A DNA stretch of 64,000 nucleotides from CAWJLE01 sp963843645 (GTDB lineage: Bacteria; Chloroflexota; Anaerolineae; DAOTYC01). The notes under the pieces are model-generated. The model made no database searches. It saw only the letters and a program-made list of their open reading frames with translations, and was not told the DNA's origin. Position numbers and translations under genes: made by a program. The stretch covers positions 62,001 through 126,000 of the forward strand of contig CAWJLE010000007.1 of the NCBI GenBank assembly GCA_963843645.1, read 5' to 3'. Positions 49,820-58,314 of the stretch are shown in pieces. Positions within the stretch are counted from its first letter, which is position 1. Every line of letters starts with the position of its first letter.

Positions 49820-49849
49820 CGAGTATAGCATTGGTGCCGCTGCCGCGTC
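49820..49849 (-). promoter_or_regulatory. Putative promoter of the PLP enzyme gene
   Basis: On the minus strand TTGACG and TATACT with an 18-bp spacer, about 38 bp upstream of the ATG. Confidence 0.6.
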
Positions 49850-49880
49850 AAGCGAACGTCAGGTCTGGATGCATGAATTT

Positions 49881-50039
49881 TGGGCGGGGCGGCGGCCGGA
49901 CTTATGTCACCCTGAGGGAGCGCCGTTTGCGACCGAGGGGTCTCGCGCGCCACAACGCACTCCTCTCTCGCGCGCGAGACCCCTCGGTCGCAAACGGCGC
50001 TCCCTCAGGGTGACATAAGTCCGGCCGCCGCCCCGCCCA
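49881..50039. repeat. Perfect inverted repeat, 70-bp arms
   Basis: The arms 49881-49950 and 49970-50039 are exactly complementary around a 19-nt loop. Sequence unrelated to the other long palindromes (arm begins TGGGCGGGGCGGCGGCCGG; inner end GGGGTCTCGCGCGC). Lies between two divergent promoters. Confidence 0.95.
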
Positions 50040-50072
50040 GAAGCCAGGATGCACTGTTACCCTGGGGTCTTC

Positions 50073-50135
50073 TTGACGTAGGGTGGTAAGTATGGTAAAC
50101 TATTGGCAAAGGTACTTTACCATTTCGTCCTTACC
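50073..50135 (+). promoter_or_regulatory. Promoter with overlapping inverted-repeat operator for the XRE gene
   Basis: TTGACG (50073) and TAAACT (50096) with a 17-bp spacer. ATGGTAAA (50092-50099), overlapping the -10 box, faces TTTACCAT (50116-50123); GGTAAG (50085) and CTTACC (50130) flank them. This is the layout of an autoregulated helix-turn-helix gene. Confidence 0.6.
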
Positions 50136-50172
50136 CTCCCCAGGGCTCCACGAATGAGTAAAGGTGATAAAT

Positions 50173-50658
50173 ATGGACCTATCGGACTACCTGAAGAGCG
50201 AGATTGCCAGGAGGAGTTTGTCAGTTCGTAAGGCCGCAGACCATATCGGTATCAGCCACGTGACGCTGCTGCGCATTCTGAGCAACGAGACTCCGAATCT
50301 GGATACGCTGCACAAAATCTCAGAATGGACGCATGCCGATCTGGCGTTTCTGTTGCAGTTGTTAGGCTACAAGGTTGAAACCAAGAACGTCGAGATGGAC
50401 CGGCTGGCCCGTCTGATCGAGTATGATCCCAGATACCGGAGCCTCTTCGATCTAATCGAGAAGCTCGGCCCGGAACAGCTGGGGTACGCGGTCGATTATC
50501 TGGAGTACTTGACGTGGCGTCTGGGCGGAGGTGGCCCGGCGGGCGAACGCGAACCTGTCCCGCCCGACCAGGATGAGCCATCCGAGCAAGGCGATTCAGG
50601 CGAGACGGATCAGCAGGCCCGATCCCCGGCGGATTCGCCGATGAGGAGCGAGGGGTGA
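50173..50658 (+). CDS. XRE-family helix-turn-helix regulator
   Basis: The ATG at 50173 is preferred (AAAGGTGATAAAT upstream) over GTG 50164. Residues about 8-60 form the XRE fold: LSVRKAADHIGISHVTLLRI, then LSNETPNLDTLHKI. A helical middle (RYRSLFDLIEKLGPEQLGYA) and a disordered acidic tail follow. 161 residues. The downstream membrane protein gene starts 3 bp after its stop, so the two form an operon. Confidence 0.8.
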   Translation: MDLSDYLKSEIARRSLSVRKAADHIGISHVTLLRILSNETPNLDTLHKISEWTHADLAFLLQLLGYKVETKNVEMDRLARLIEYDPRYRSLFDLIEKLGPEQLGYAVDYLEYLTWRLGGGGPAGEREPVPPDQDEPSEQGDSGETDQQARSPADSPMRSEG

Positions 50659-50661
50659 CAG

Positions 50662-51390
50662 GTGACGGGAGATCAGAGGCTCATCCTCGTGGGGTTGGTC
50701 GTGGCCGTAATGATGGTCTATGGCCTGTTCCTTCTCGTGCTGAGTGATGACCTCTTTGGGATGCCGAGCCTGGTGAGAGGTGGCGCCGTAGTCGCGGCGC
50801 AGGGACCCAGGCCGTCGCCGTCACGCACCCTGCGTCCGACGTTCACGGCGACTCCAACGGCGACTGATACCCCGACGATCACCCCGACGCCTACGTCGAC
50901 GGCCACTCCGACGCCCGTGCCGACCGACACGCCGCTGCCCACGTCGACGCCCCGTCCCGTGCCGCCGAAGCCGACACAGCCGCCGGAGCCGCCGACGGAC
51001 ACTCCCACGCCGGTGCCGGACGTAGACTTCAAGCTGGTCAAGGTGCGGCGGCTGTCCGCCTGCGAAAACCACGGCCGCCACAACATCTTCATCGACGTGC
51101 TCGACCAGGACGGCAACGGCCTGCCCGGCGTCAAAGTATGGGTGTCGTGGGGACCAGACGGCGTCGAGCTGGAGACCGGACACAAACCGGAGCTAGGTGA
51201 CGGCTACGCGGACTTCCCGATGTTCAAGGGCACGCACACCGTCCAGGTCATGAATGCCAAGAGCGACACCGCGCAGGGAATCACCCCGGACATTCCTACC
51301 AACGAGCGCTGCGACGAAACGAACAACGACGTCGGCAATTCCACATTTCACTACTCCTACGAGGTTGTCTTCCAAAAAACTCACGCCTGA
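50662..51390 (+). CDS. Membrane-anchored protein with T/P-rich linker and Ig-like domain
   Basis: GTG start at 50662. Residues 5-28 form a membrane anchor (LILVGLVVAVMMVYGLFLLV). A Thr/Pro linker follows (TPTATDTPTITPTPTSTATP and similar, to about residue 120), then a domain with NIFIDVLDQDGNGLPGVKVW and HTVQVMNAKSD, which looks like a carboxypeptidase-regulatory or Ig-like beta-sandwich. Extracellular domain inferred. Coupled to the XRE gene. Confidence 0.65.
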   Translation: MTGDQRLILVGLVVAVMMVYGLFLLVLSDDLFGMPSLVRGGAVVAAQGPRPSPSRTLRPTFTATPTATDTPTITPTPTSTATPTPVPTDTPLPTSTPRPVPPKPTQPPEPPTDTPTPVPDVDFKLVKVRRLSACENHGRHNIFIDVLDQDGNGLPGVKVWVSWGPDGVELETGHKPELGDGYADFPMFKGTHTVQVMNAKSDTAQGITPDIPTNERCDETNNDVGNSTFHYSYEVVFQKTHA

Positions 51391-51429
51391 GGCCCGGCGA
51401 AAATATGGGAATAACCGCCGGCCAGGTCA

Positions 51430-51780
51430 GACGGCCGACCTCTCTCCCGGCCTCTCCCCTGACAAGGGAGAGGAGAACGGCAGCTACGCTCGCTTCTCCG
51501 CTGCCAAGGGAGAGGAGAACGGCAGCTACGCTCGCTTCTCCCGTGACAAGGGAGAGGGGGAACGGCAGCTACGCTCGCTTCTCCCCTGGCAAGAGAGAGG
51601 GGAACGGCAGCTACGCTCGCTTCTCCCCTGACAAGGGAGAGGGGAACGGCAGCTACGCTCGCTTCTCCCCTGACAAGGGAGAGGGGAACGGCAGCTACGC
51701 TCGCTTCTCCCCTGGCAAGAGAGAGGAGAACGGCGACTACGCTCGCTTCTCCCCTGACAAGGGAGAGGCCGGGAGAGAGG
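51430..51780. repeat. 42-bp tandem repeat (about 7 units) flanked by the CTCTCCCC family
   Basis: The unit AACGGCAGCTACGCTCGCTT plus CTCCCCTGACAAGGGAGAGG recurs with small changes from about 51470 to 51770. The ends read ACCTCTCTCCCGG and CCGGGAGAGAGGT, so the array sits inside a long inverted repeat. Because 42 is a multiple of three, long frames run across it, but they show only repeat translation. Confidence 0.9.
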
Positions 51781-51785
51781 TCGCC

Positions 51786-51814
51786 TTGTCGAGCGGTCGG
51801 ATGGATGATATAAT
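51786..51814 (+). promoter_or_regulatory. Putative promoter of the phosphofructokinase gene
   Basis: TTGTCG and TATAAT with a 17-bp spacer, 45 bp before the ATG. Confidence 0.6.
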
Positions 51815-51859
51815 CCCCGCCGGTACGGTCTCTTCATAGAGTCATGGGAGGTGACACTG

Positions 51860-53065
51860 ATGGTCAAGGGTAATCTGGTCGTCAGCCAGTCGGGCGGACC
51901 GACGGCGGTGATCAACAATAGCCTCGTCGGCGTCGTTCACGAGGCCCTCGCTCAGGGCGACAAGATCGGCGACATCTACGGCGCGCTGAACGGCATCGAA
52001 GGCGTGCTGAGTGAGGCGCTGATCGACCTGCGGCAAGAATCGGCGGCCACGCTGGAAACTCTGCGGACGACTCCGGGCTCGGCGCTGGGCATGAGCCGGC
52101 GCAAGCTAACGCCCGACGACTACGGGCGCATCCTGGATGTGTTCAGGACGCACGACGTCCGTTATTTCTTCTATATCGGCGGCAACGACTCGATGGATAC
52201 CTGCAACAAGGTCAGCAAGATGGCCGCAGAGCGCCATTACGAGCTATACGTGGTGGGCGTGCCCAAGACCGTGGACAACGACCTGGTAGTGACCGACCAT
52301 TGCCCGGGTTACGGCAGCGCGGCGCGCTTCGTGGCCAACACCGTGCGCGACACGGGATTCGACACGGAATCCGGCTACGTGTCCACGCCGGTGAAGATCG
52401 TCGAGATGATGGGGCGTCACGCCGGCTGGGTCACCGCGGCGGCCGTGCTGGGCAAGAAAGAGGAGATCGACCCGCCGCACCTGGTCTACGTGCCGGAGCG
52501 GCCGGTGAAGCTGGACGACATGTTCCAGGACATCCAGAAGGCCCACGAGCGGTATGGCGGGGTCACCGTAGCCCTGTCCGAGGGGGTGGTCGGCCCGGAC
52601 GGCCAGCCGCTGATGACGGCGGTCAAGACCGTGGACGCGTTCGGGCACGTCCAGTTGGGCGGAGTGAGCGTGTGGCTGGCGCAGAAGGTGAAGGAAGACC
52701 TGGGGCTGAAGTGCCGGTTCGAGAAGCCCGATACGATGCAGCGTTCGAGCATTCTCATGGCTTCCGGTGTAGACCAGGACGAGGCCTATCGCGTTGGACG
52801 CGAAGCGGTCCGACTGGCGACGGCCGGACAGACCGACTGCATGGTGGCGCTGCGGCGCGACCCGGGCCCCGAGTACCACTGCTCGACGGTGCCGGCGCCG
52901 CTATCCGAGGTCGCCAACCGCGAGAAGAAGATCCCAGATGAGATGCTGGGCGCCGATGGGCACTCGATGACGCAGGCGTTCATCGACTACGCGCTGCCGC
53001 TGATCGGCGGCGAGCTGCCCCCATACGCCCGCCTGGCGCGGCGCCCGGTGGCGAAGAAGCTGTAA
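51860..53065 (+). CDS. pfp: 6-phosphofructokinase, probably pyrophosphate-dependent
   Basis: Intact, 401 residues; the ATG at 51860 follows GGGAGGTGACACT. LVVSQSGGPTAVINNSLVGV is the N-terminal nucleotide or phosphate loop, YIGGNDSMDTCNK replaces the ATP-type GGDGS motif, and VPKTVDNDLV has Lys where ATP-dependent enzymes have Gly. Those two changes mark the PPi-dependent group by family knowledge. MGRHAGWVTAAAV is the fructose-6-phosphate motif. Acts in glycolysis, and reversibly if PPi-dependent. Confidence 0.88.
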   Translation: MVKGNLVVSQSGGPTAVINNSLVGVVHEALAQGDKIGDIYGALNGIEGVLSEALIDLRQESAATLETLRTTPGSALGMSRRKLTPDDYGRILDVFRTHDVRYFFYIGGNDSMDTCNKVSKMAAERHYELYVVGVPKTVDNDLVVTDHCPGYGSAARFVANTVRDTGFDTESGYVSTPVKIVEMMGRHAGWVTAAAVLGKKEEIDPPHLVYVPERPVKLDDMFQDIQKAHERYGGVTVALSEGVVGPDGQPLMTAVKTVDAFGHVQLGGVSVWLAQKVKEDLGLKCRFEKPDTMQRSSILMASGVDQDEAYRVGREAVRLATAGQTDCMVALRRDPGPEYHCSTVPAPLSEVANREKKIPDEMLGADGHSMTQAFIDYALPLIGGELPPYARLARRPVAKKL

Positions 53066-53084
53066 CCTCGGAGGGCGTCTTTCT

Positions 53085-53936
53085 CTACTCCCAGACGGCG
53101 ACGAGGAGGGCCGTGTCCGGCGCCTGCAGCTCGCGCGCCAGGGCCTTGCCGTCGGCGCCGAGGTTCCACGAGCCCGGCACGCTCATCTCCTGGGCGGCGA
53201 TGGCCCAGTGCGCCATGGCGATGCCGGCATCCAGCCCTCCGGCGCCGTTCGCCATCCACAACGACGTCCGCGAGGGCGTGACGATCAAGCGCCAGGGCTG
53301 CCGGTTGAGAGCCGAGGGCGCAATCTGCACCGCCTCGGCCAGCTTCATCAATTCGGGCCTGTCGGTGAGGAGCGCGTCGGCGCTCCCGCCCCACTGGTCC
53401 GCAAAGACGATCTCCGACAGGGGCTTTCGTCGATCGGACCCGGCGACCGTTCGAAGGAGAGACTGGCTCAGGCCGGGCTTCTCCGCGGGGTACCCGATGG
53501 GCGCGACGACCGGGATCTTCTCGCCCTGCGCCAGGGTCAGCTCGGCGGCCACGCGGCGCCGGTCGAACGTACCGGACATCCAGCAGCTGCCGATGTTGTG
53601 GCGGGTCGCCTCCAGGATCAGGTACTCCATGGTGAATCCCAGGCTCTCCTCGGCGTACGGGCCGGACTGGACGATGCCGACCATGAGGGCCGAGGCGCCC
53701 TTCGTCTTGCCGTAGGAGCCGACCAGCCCTTTGAGCAGAGCCTCAGTTTGCGCGACGCCTTCGATGAACGCGAACCTCACCCGCCGCTCGCCGAGACGCG
53801 GTGCGCTGTGGCCGACGCCCTTGAGCATGGCCATATGTTCCGCGGCCAGCGGCTCGCCGTTGAAAGCGCGGCAGCTCTTGCGCCGGAACATCGTTTCGAA
53901 CAAGGAAATCTCAGGACGTCGGTTCGTGAGAGCCAT
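53085..53936 (-). CDS. Nitroreductase-family protein
   Basis: Start ATG 53936 (MALTNRRPEISLFETMFRRK) with GGAGATG upstream, overlapping the stop of the preceding small gene. RRKSCRAFNGEPL is the FMN-contact start of the nitroreductase fold, and MEYLILEATRHNIGSCWMSG and IAPSALNRQPWRLIV are the second and repeated FMN-binding parts. This 283-residue, internally duplicated form resembles the TM1586-type subfamily. Substrate unknown. Confidence 0.78.
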   Translation of the reverse strand: MALTNRRPEISLFETMFRRKSCRAFNGEPLAAEHMAMLKGVGHSAPRLGERRVRFAFIEGVAQTEALLKGLVGSYGKTKGASALMVGIVQSGPYAEESLGFTMEYLILEATRHNIGSCWMSGTFDRRRVAAELTLAQGEKIPVVAPIGYPAEKPGLSQSLLRTVAGSDRRKPLSEIVFADQWGGSADALLTDRPELMKLAEAVQIAPSALNRQPWRLIVTPSRTSLWMANGAGGLDAGIAMAHWAIAAQEMSVPGSWNLGADGKALARELQAPDTALLVAVWE

Positions 53937-54181
53937 CAATCATCTCCTGCGGCCTTTTCCACAATGGCAAGAATGACGAATAGAACGACGATGACCGCGG
54001 CGCCGACCACGATGAAAGGCGTGGCCGTCAGCACGGCCAGCGGGCCGTAGATCAGCCCGATGAGGCCGAGGCCGGCGACCACGAAAACGAGGACGACCGC
54101 CACCAGCAGGCGGTGATCCGTCTGCCGCCGATATTTGCGAATATCTTGAGCCGGGTCATCACGCTGACGTGGAGGGGACAT
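53936..54181 (-). CDS. Small membrane protein, operon with nitroreductase
   Basis: 81 residues from ATG 54181 behind GGAAAGGAGATG. A charged N-terminus (residues 1-23) and two membrane segments (LLVAVVLVFVVAGLGLIGLI and PFIVVGAAVIVVLFVILAIV). Its stop overlaps the nitroreductase ATG. No family recognised. Confidence 0.6.
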   Translation of the reverse strand: MSPPRQRDDPAQDIRKYRRQTDHRLLVAVVLVFVVAGLGLIGLIYGPLAVLTATPFIVVGAAVIVVLFVILAIVEKAAGDD

Positions 54182-54301
54182 GCGGCATCTCCTTTCCAGG
54201 ACTCCGGACACCGCGAAATCGATGGCATGAAGTATAGTCCTGCAGCGCCATTGTGGCAACAGGCGGGGATATCTGGGTGATTGCCCTGCGGACGCACTCA
54301 G

Positions 54302-54541
54302 GGCGATTGCCTTAAAATTGTTGCGCTCGTCCCGGCGATTGGAAATCGCGGCTATGGGCGGCAAAGCCTGCCTTCGCAGGCTAAAAACGAGGGCAAAGCG
54401 ACTTGAAAACGCGATCCTGGTAACGAAGTGGCCACGTCTACCAATTTGGTCGTGGTCGTTGGCCTGCGAAGGCAGGCTTTGCCGCCCATAGCCGCGATTT
54501 CCAATCGCCGGGACGAGCGCAACAATTTTAAGGCAATCGCC
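54302..54541. repeat. Inverted repeat, perfect 80-bp arms with 80-nt centre
   Basis: The arms 54302-54381 and 54462-54541 are exactly complementary. The motif GACGAGCGCAACAATTTTAA inside the right arm has a degenerate relative near 19217. The central 80 nt carry no recognisable feature. Lies between divergent genes. Confidence 0.92.
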
Positions 54542-54588
54542 GTGCGGACGCACTTGACCTGCGTGCAGCGACGTACTATTATGAACAA

Positions 54589-55536
54589 ATGATCGAACAG
54601 ATCAGCGAGAACACTATCGATAAGATCATCGAGGACACTATGGAAGAGACAAATACCAGAAATGATTTTGGCAGGATCAGCCCCACGGCTAAGCTGACGG
54701 CTTATTGGAGATCCCTCTCGGATATACCGCATTCTACAGAGATAGCCGAAGCTGTTGACGCTGAGAAGACCGCTAAGAAACTAATGGGGAATAGACCGGA
54801 CGATATGATGGCGTGGTCCCCCGCGTTTTTCGAGGCGAGATATAAGGCGATCGACTATGGACTCAAAAAGCGCGGCATCAACAACGTCATGGAGCTGGCA
54901 TGTGGGCTGTCGCCGAGAGGGTTGGGAATTGTGGCTGACGGCGGGATTTATGTAGGGACCGATTTGCCAGAAATGTCTACCGAGAGCTCACCGGTCATTC
55001 TTGCCATTGCCCGTCGAATGGGAATCCGGATGGAAAACTTGCATCTGCAGCCCGTGAACGTGCTGAAGGAAAAAGAGCTGGAGGATGCCAGCGCTCATTT
55101 CGGCGACAAAACATTCGCTGTGTGTAATGAAGGCCTGCTCCAGTACCTTACCATGGAGGAGAAGGCAATCATGGCGCAGAACCTCAGAAACCTTCTCAAA
55201 AGCGGCAGGGGGTGCTGGATGACGACGGACCTTGCCTTCAAAGAGATCACGGAAAGAGTACTGAGCATGTTGGGGTCTGGAGTGGAACAGGCTGTCCAGA
55301 AATCAGTGCAGGACCTTCAAGAGCGCACCGGAAGCGACATCACGAGCAATGATTTCCCAAACAAGGCCGCAGCGCTCAAGTTCTACAATGATTTGGGATT
55401 TATCGTAGAAGAGTTCCCAATGTATTCCGGAGACCACGCACTTTCGACGGCTTCCCTTATTCCGGACCGCTTTAAGGAAACCCTCATTCACATATTTGCC
55501 TCCGCAAGGGCTTGGATACTGACGCCGAAAACATAG
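54589..55536 (+). CDS. SAM-dependent methyltransferase, leucine carboxyl-methyltransferase-like
   Basis: Intact, 315 residues, clearly lower in G+C than the surroundings. Motif I is VMELACGLSPRGLGIVADGG, with YVGTDLPEM after it; FAVCNEGLLQYLTMEEKAIM is the post-motif typical of the LCM/O-methyltransferase group. No signal peptide. The base composition and the flanking inverted repeat suggest acquisition. Substrate not known. Confidence 0.7.
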   Translation: MIEQISENTIDKIIEDTMEETNTRNDFGRISPTAKLTAYWRSLSDIPHSTEIAEAVDAEKTAKKLMGNRPDDMMAWSPAFFEARYKAIDYGLKKRGINNVMELACGLSPRGLGIVADGGIYVGTDLPEMSTESSPVILAIARRMGIRMENLHLQPVNVLKEKELEDASAHFGDKTFAVCNEGLLQYLTMEEKAIMAQNLRNLLKSGRGCWMTTDLAFKEITERVLSMLGSGVEQAVQKSVQDLQERTGSDITSNDFPNKAAALKFYNDLGFIVEEFPMYSGDHALSTASLIPDRFKETLIHIFASARAWILTPKT

Positions 55537-55825
55537 AATTTGCGTCGGATAGATGAGAGAAGTCAAGTTCACCCCATCTTAAGCCTGCACGGCCGTCGCC
55601 CGAGCGCGGTTGAAGCGAGCGGGTGGGAGCTGCTTTGGAGCACGAGCGATGCTCGCCCTCCGCAGCGTCGCCCTCAGTGATCGCTGGGACCTGGCATGGC
55701 CAACGATCGACGCTCCGGCAAAAGTCGCCCAAACCGTGGAATTGCCCTGCCCTGGGCATGGAATTGCATGGCGTATGGGCCTGGGTTATAATAAGGTATC
55801 TGGATTTGGGGGAGGCGTTGAGCGA

Positions 55826-56662
55826 ATGAGTGAGGCGAGGCCTGGCGATCTGGTGCTGTTCGTGGCCAGAGACTACAAGCGCTTCATCGTACAGCTGGAA
55901 CCAGGCGGCGAATTGCATACCCATCGTGGCAGGATCAACCACGATGACATCATTGGACGGCCGCTGGGCCGTCAGATTTTGTCCCACATGGGCAAGCCCT
56001 TCCTGGTGCTCGAGCCTTCCACACACGATCTGATCCGCGACATCCGGCGGACCAGCCAGATCGTGTTTCCGCAGGACGCCGGCTACATGCTGATGCGGAT
56101 GAATGCCCATCCGGGCACGCGTGTGATCGAGGCCGGCACCGGGAGCGGCGCCTTCACGCTGGCGCTGGCGCGGGCGGTGATGCCCACCGGGCGCGTGTAT
56201 TCGTACGACATGCGCGAGGACATGCTGAACCTGTCGCGGCGCAACCTGGACAAGATCGGGCTGCTGCCCTACGTGGATTTCAAGCTGCGGGACATCGAGG
56301 CGGGATTCGAAGAGACGGACGTCGACGCGCTGTTCCTGGACGTGCGCACGCCGTGGGAGTACCTGGACCAGGCCTGGGCGGCGCTGAAGGGCGGGGGTTT
56401 CTTTGCCTCGCTGGTGCCGACGGCAAACCAGGTCATCGAGTTTCTGCACCACCTGCCGCGGCACGGCTTCGACTACCTGGAAGTGGAGGAGATCACGCTG
56501 CGCCCGTACAAGGCGGTGGCCGGCCGATTCCGGCCGATGGACCGCATGGTGGCGCACACGGGCTATTTGATCTTCGCCCGCCGGATCGACGTATCTGCAC
56601 TTCTCCTGGGCGAAGACCAGGCGGCGGCTGAAAGCGACGACGAGGAACCCGATTTAGACTGA
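55826..56662 (+). CDS. trmI: tRNA (adenine-58-N1)-methyltransferase
   Basis: The chosen start is MSEARPGDLVLFVARDYKRF at 55826; the frame is open upstream but unlike protein. THRGRINHDDIIGRPLG is the N-terminal TrmI domain, VIEAGTGSGAFTLALARAV is SAM motif I, ALFLDVRTPWEYL the catalytic Asp segment, and EEITLRPYKAVAGRFRPMDR the conserved C-terminus. 278 residues. Forms m1A58 in the T-loop of tRNAs. Confidence 0.9.
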   Translation: MSEARPGDLVLFVARDYKRFIVQLEPGGELHTHRGRINHDDIIGRPLGRQILSHMGKPFLVLEPSTHDLIRDIRRTSQIVFPQDAGYMLMRMNAHPGTRVIEAGTGSGAFTLALARAVMPTGRVYSYDMREDMLNLSRRNLDKIGLLPYVDFKLRDIEAGFEETDVDALFLDVRTPWEYLDQAWAALKGGGFFASLVPTANQVIEFLHHLPRHGFDYLEVEEITLRPYKAVAGRFRPMDRMVAHTGYLIFARRIDVSALLLGEDQAAAESDDEEPDLD

Positions 56663-56685
56663 GAGGGCCAGACTGAGATGGGGCG

Positions 56686-58295
56686 ATGATCCGGACAGGT
56701 TGTGAACGACGCGCTCGACGATCGTACATCGACGCGGTCCGGCGCGCCGGCCGGGTTGGGGCGTGGCCGGTGCTCGCTACGCTCGCTATGCTCCTCACCG
56801 GGCTGTTGGCGGTGGGTTGTGCGCCCCAGCGCCAGATCACGCTGGTGGTCGACCACGAATCGCCGGACGGTCCGCACGACCGGGCAGACGGTCCGCGACG
56901 TGCTGGACGAGCAGCACGTCGAGCTGGGCAAGCTGGATCGCGTCGAGCCGGATCTATGGGAAGAACTACGCGGCAATGCGACGATCGTCGTCACGCGCGT
57001 GGAAGAGCCGACGAAGGTGGAGCGGATCGACGTGCCGTTCGAGCGGCGCACGGTGCGCAATCGCGCGCTGCCGGCCGGCGAGAGCCGCCTGATTCAGCCG
57101 GGCGAGAACGGCGAGGAAGAAGTCATCTACCGCGTGACTCTCGAGGACGGCGTGGAGGTCCGGCGCAAGGAGGTCCAGCGGCGGATGATTCGCCAGGCCA
57201 TGGACGAGATCCTGATGGTCAGCAGCGCGGGCCAGGCGACGTCGATCCCGATCAGCGGGGACCGTGGCGTACATCTCCAGCGGCAACGCCTGGCTGATGC
57301 GCCACAACAGCGCCGCAGCGCGATCGCTCACCACGTCCGGCGACCTCGATCAGCGGGTGTTCGATCTGTCGCCCAACGGGGACCGGCTCCTGTTCACCCG
57401 CGGGGTGGCCGAGGGGCCGCCGACGCCGTTGAACACGGTCTGGGTGATCTCGACGACCGTCGTGGGCGAGAATCCGATCTCCACGACCGTCGAGGGGGCG
57501 ATCTTTGCGAAATGGCTGCCGGACGGCGACTCGTTCGTGTACTCCACGGCCGAGCGCATCGCGGGCGCGCCGGGCTGGAAGGCGCGCAACGACCTGCGGG
57601 TGTTCTCGATGTCGACCATGCGCGACGTGCGCGCGTTCCCCGGCCGCGCCGACGACCTGTACAGCTGGTGGGGAGCGAACTATGCGCTGTCGCCGGACGG
57701 CGAGCGCGTGGCGTACGGCTCGGCCGGAGCAGGTCGGCGTGATCGACCTCAAGACCGGCAAGCGGGAGCCGTTGATCGACTTCCCGGTGTACCACACCTA
57801 CAGCGAATGGGTCTGGGTGTCCACCGTCTCCTGGTCGCCGGACGGCACATACTCGTCGCTTCGGCTCACGGCGCCCCGCCGGAAAACACCGTACCGGAGG
57901 ACAGCCAGCTGTTCGAGCTGTGGGCGGTCCGGACGGACGTCGAACCCCCGGTGAAGGTCCGGCTCAAGTCTGACGTTGGGATGTGGGCGATGCCCGGCTG
58001 GTCCCCGTTGGCTGGCCTCTTTGCTCCGATTGCCTACGGCCAGGCGCGCGAGCCGGGCAGCTCGCAGAACAGCCTGTACGATCTGTACCTGGTGGACTCC
58101 GACGGCGGCAACGCGCACGCTGCGTTTCAGACCGGGACGACCGGCCTGCGCGTGCCGCAAGTAACCTGGGCGCCCGATACCAACCAGCTGCTGTTCGTTA
58201 GAGATGGGGACGTGCACCTCTTCGACGCCTCCTCCGGCATCGCGTATCAGCTGACCGATGACGGCTACAGCGGCTCGCCCCGCTGGTCCAGATGA
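56686..58295 (+). CDS. Lipoprotein with DUF348 and G5 domains and a beta-propeller (frameshifted)
   Basis: ATG 56686; a lipoprotein signal ends at LLTGLLAVGC (lipobox LAVGC). After a shift near 56865 a DUF348 segment (TGQTVRDVLDEQHVELGKLD) and a G5 domain (VPFERRTVRNRALPAGESRL ... VRRKEVQRRM) follow. A shift near 57260 leads into PD40 blades (DLSPNGDRLLFTRGVAEGPP), and two more shifts lie near 57730 and 57855. About 536 residues. DUF348 plus G5 is usual in Rpf-like and wall-associated Gram-positive proteins. Extracytoplasmic; function unknown. Confidence 0.75.
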
Positions 58296-58314
58296 GATGG
58301 AATGGATTGGATGA

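Noticed and set aside
51430..51780. Possible CRISPR array
   Set aside because: The 42-bp units are contiguous with no variable spacers, and no cas genes are near. It is a minisatellite.
51405..51839. A 144-residue protein with NGSYARFSPDKGEG repeats
   Set aside because: It is only the translation of the 42-bp repeat; no ribosome site, and other frames are equally open.
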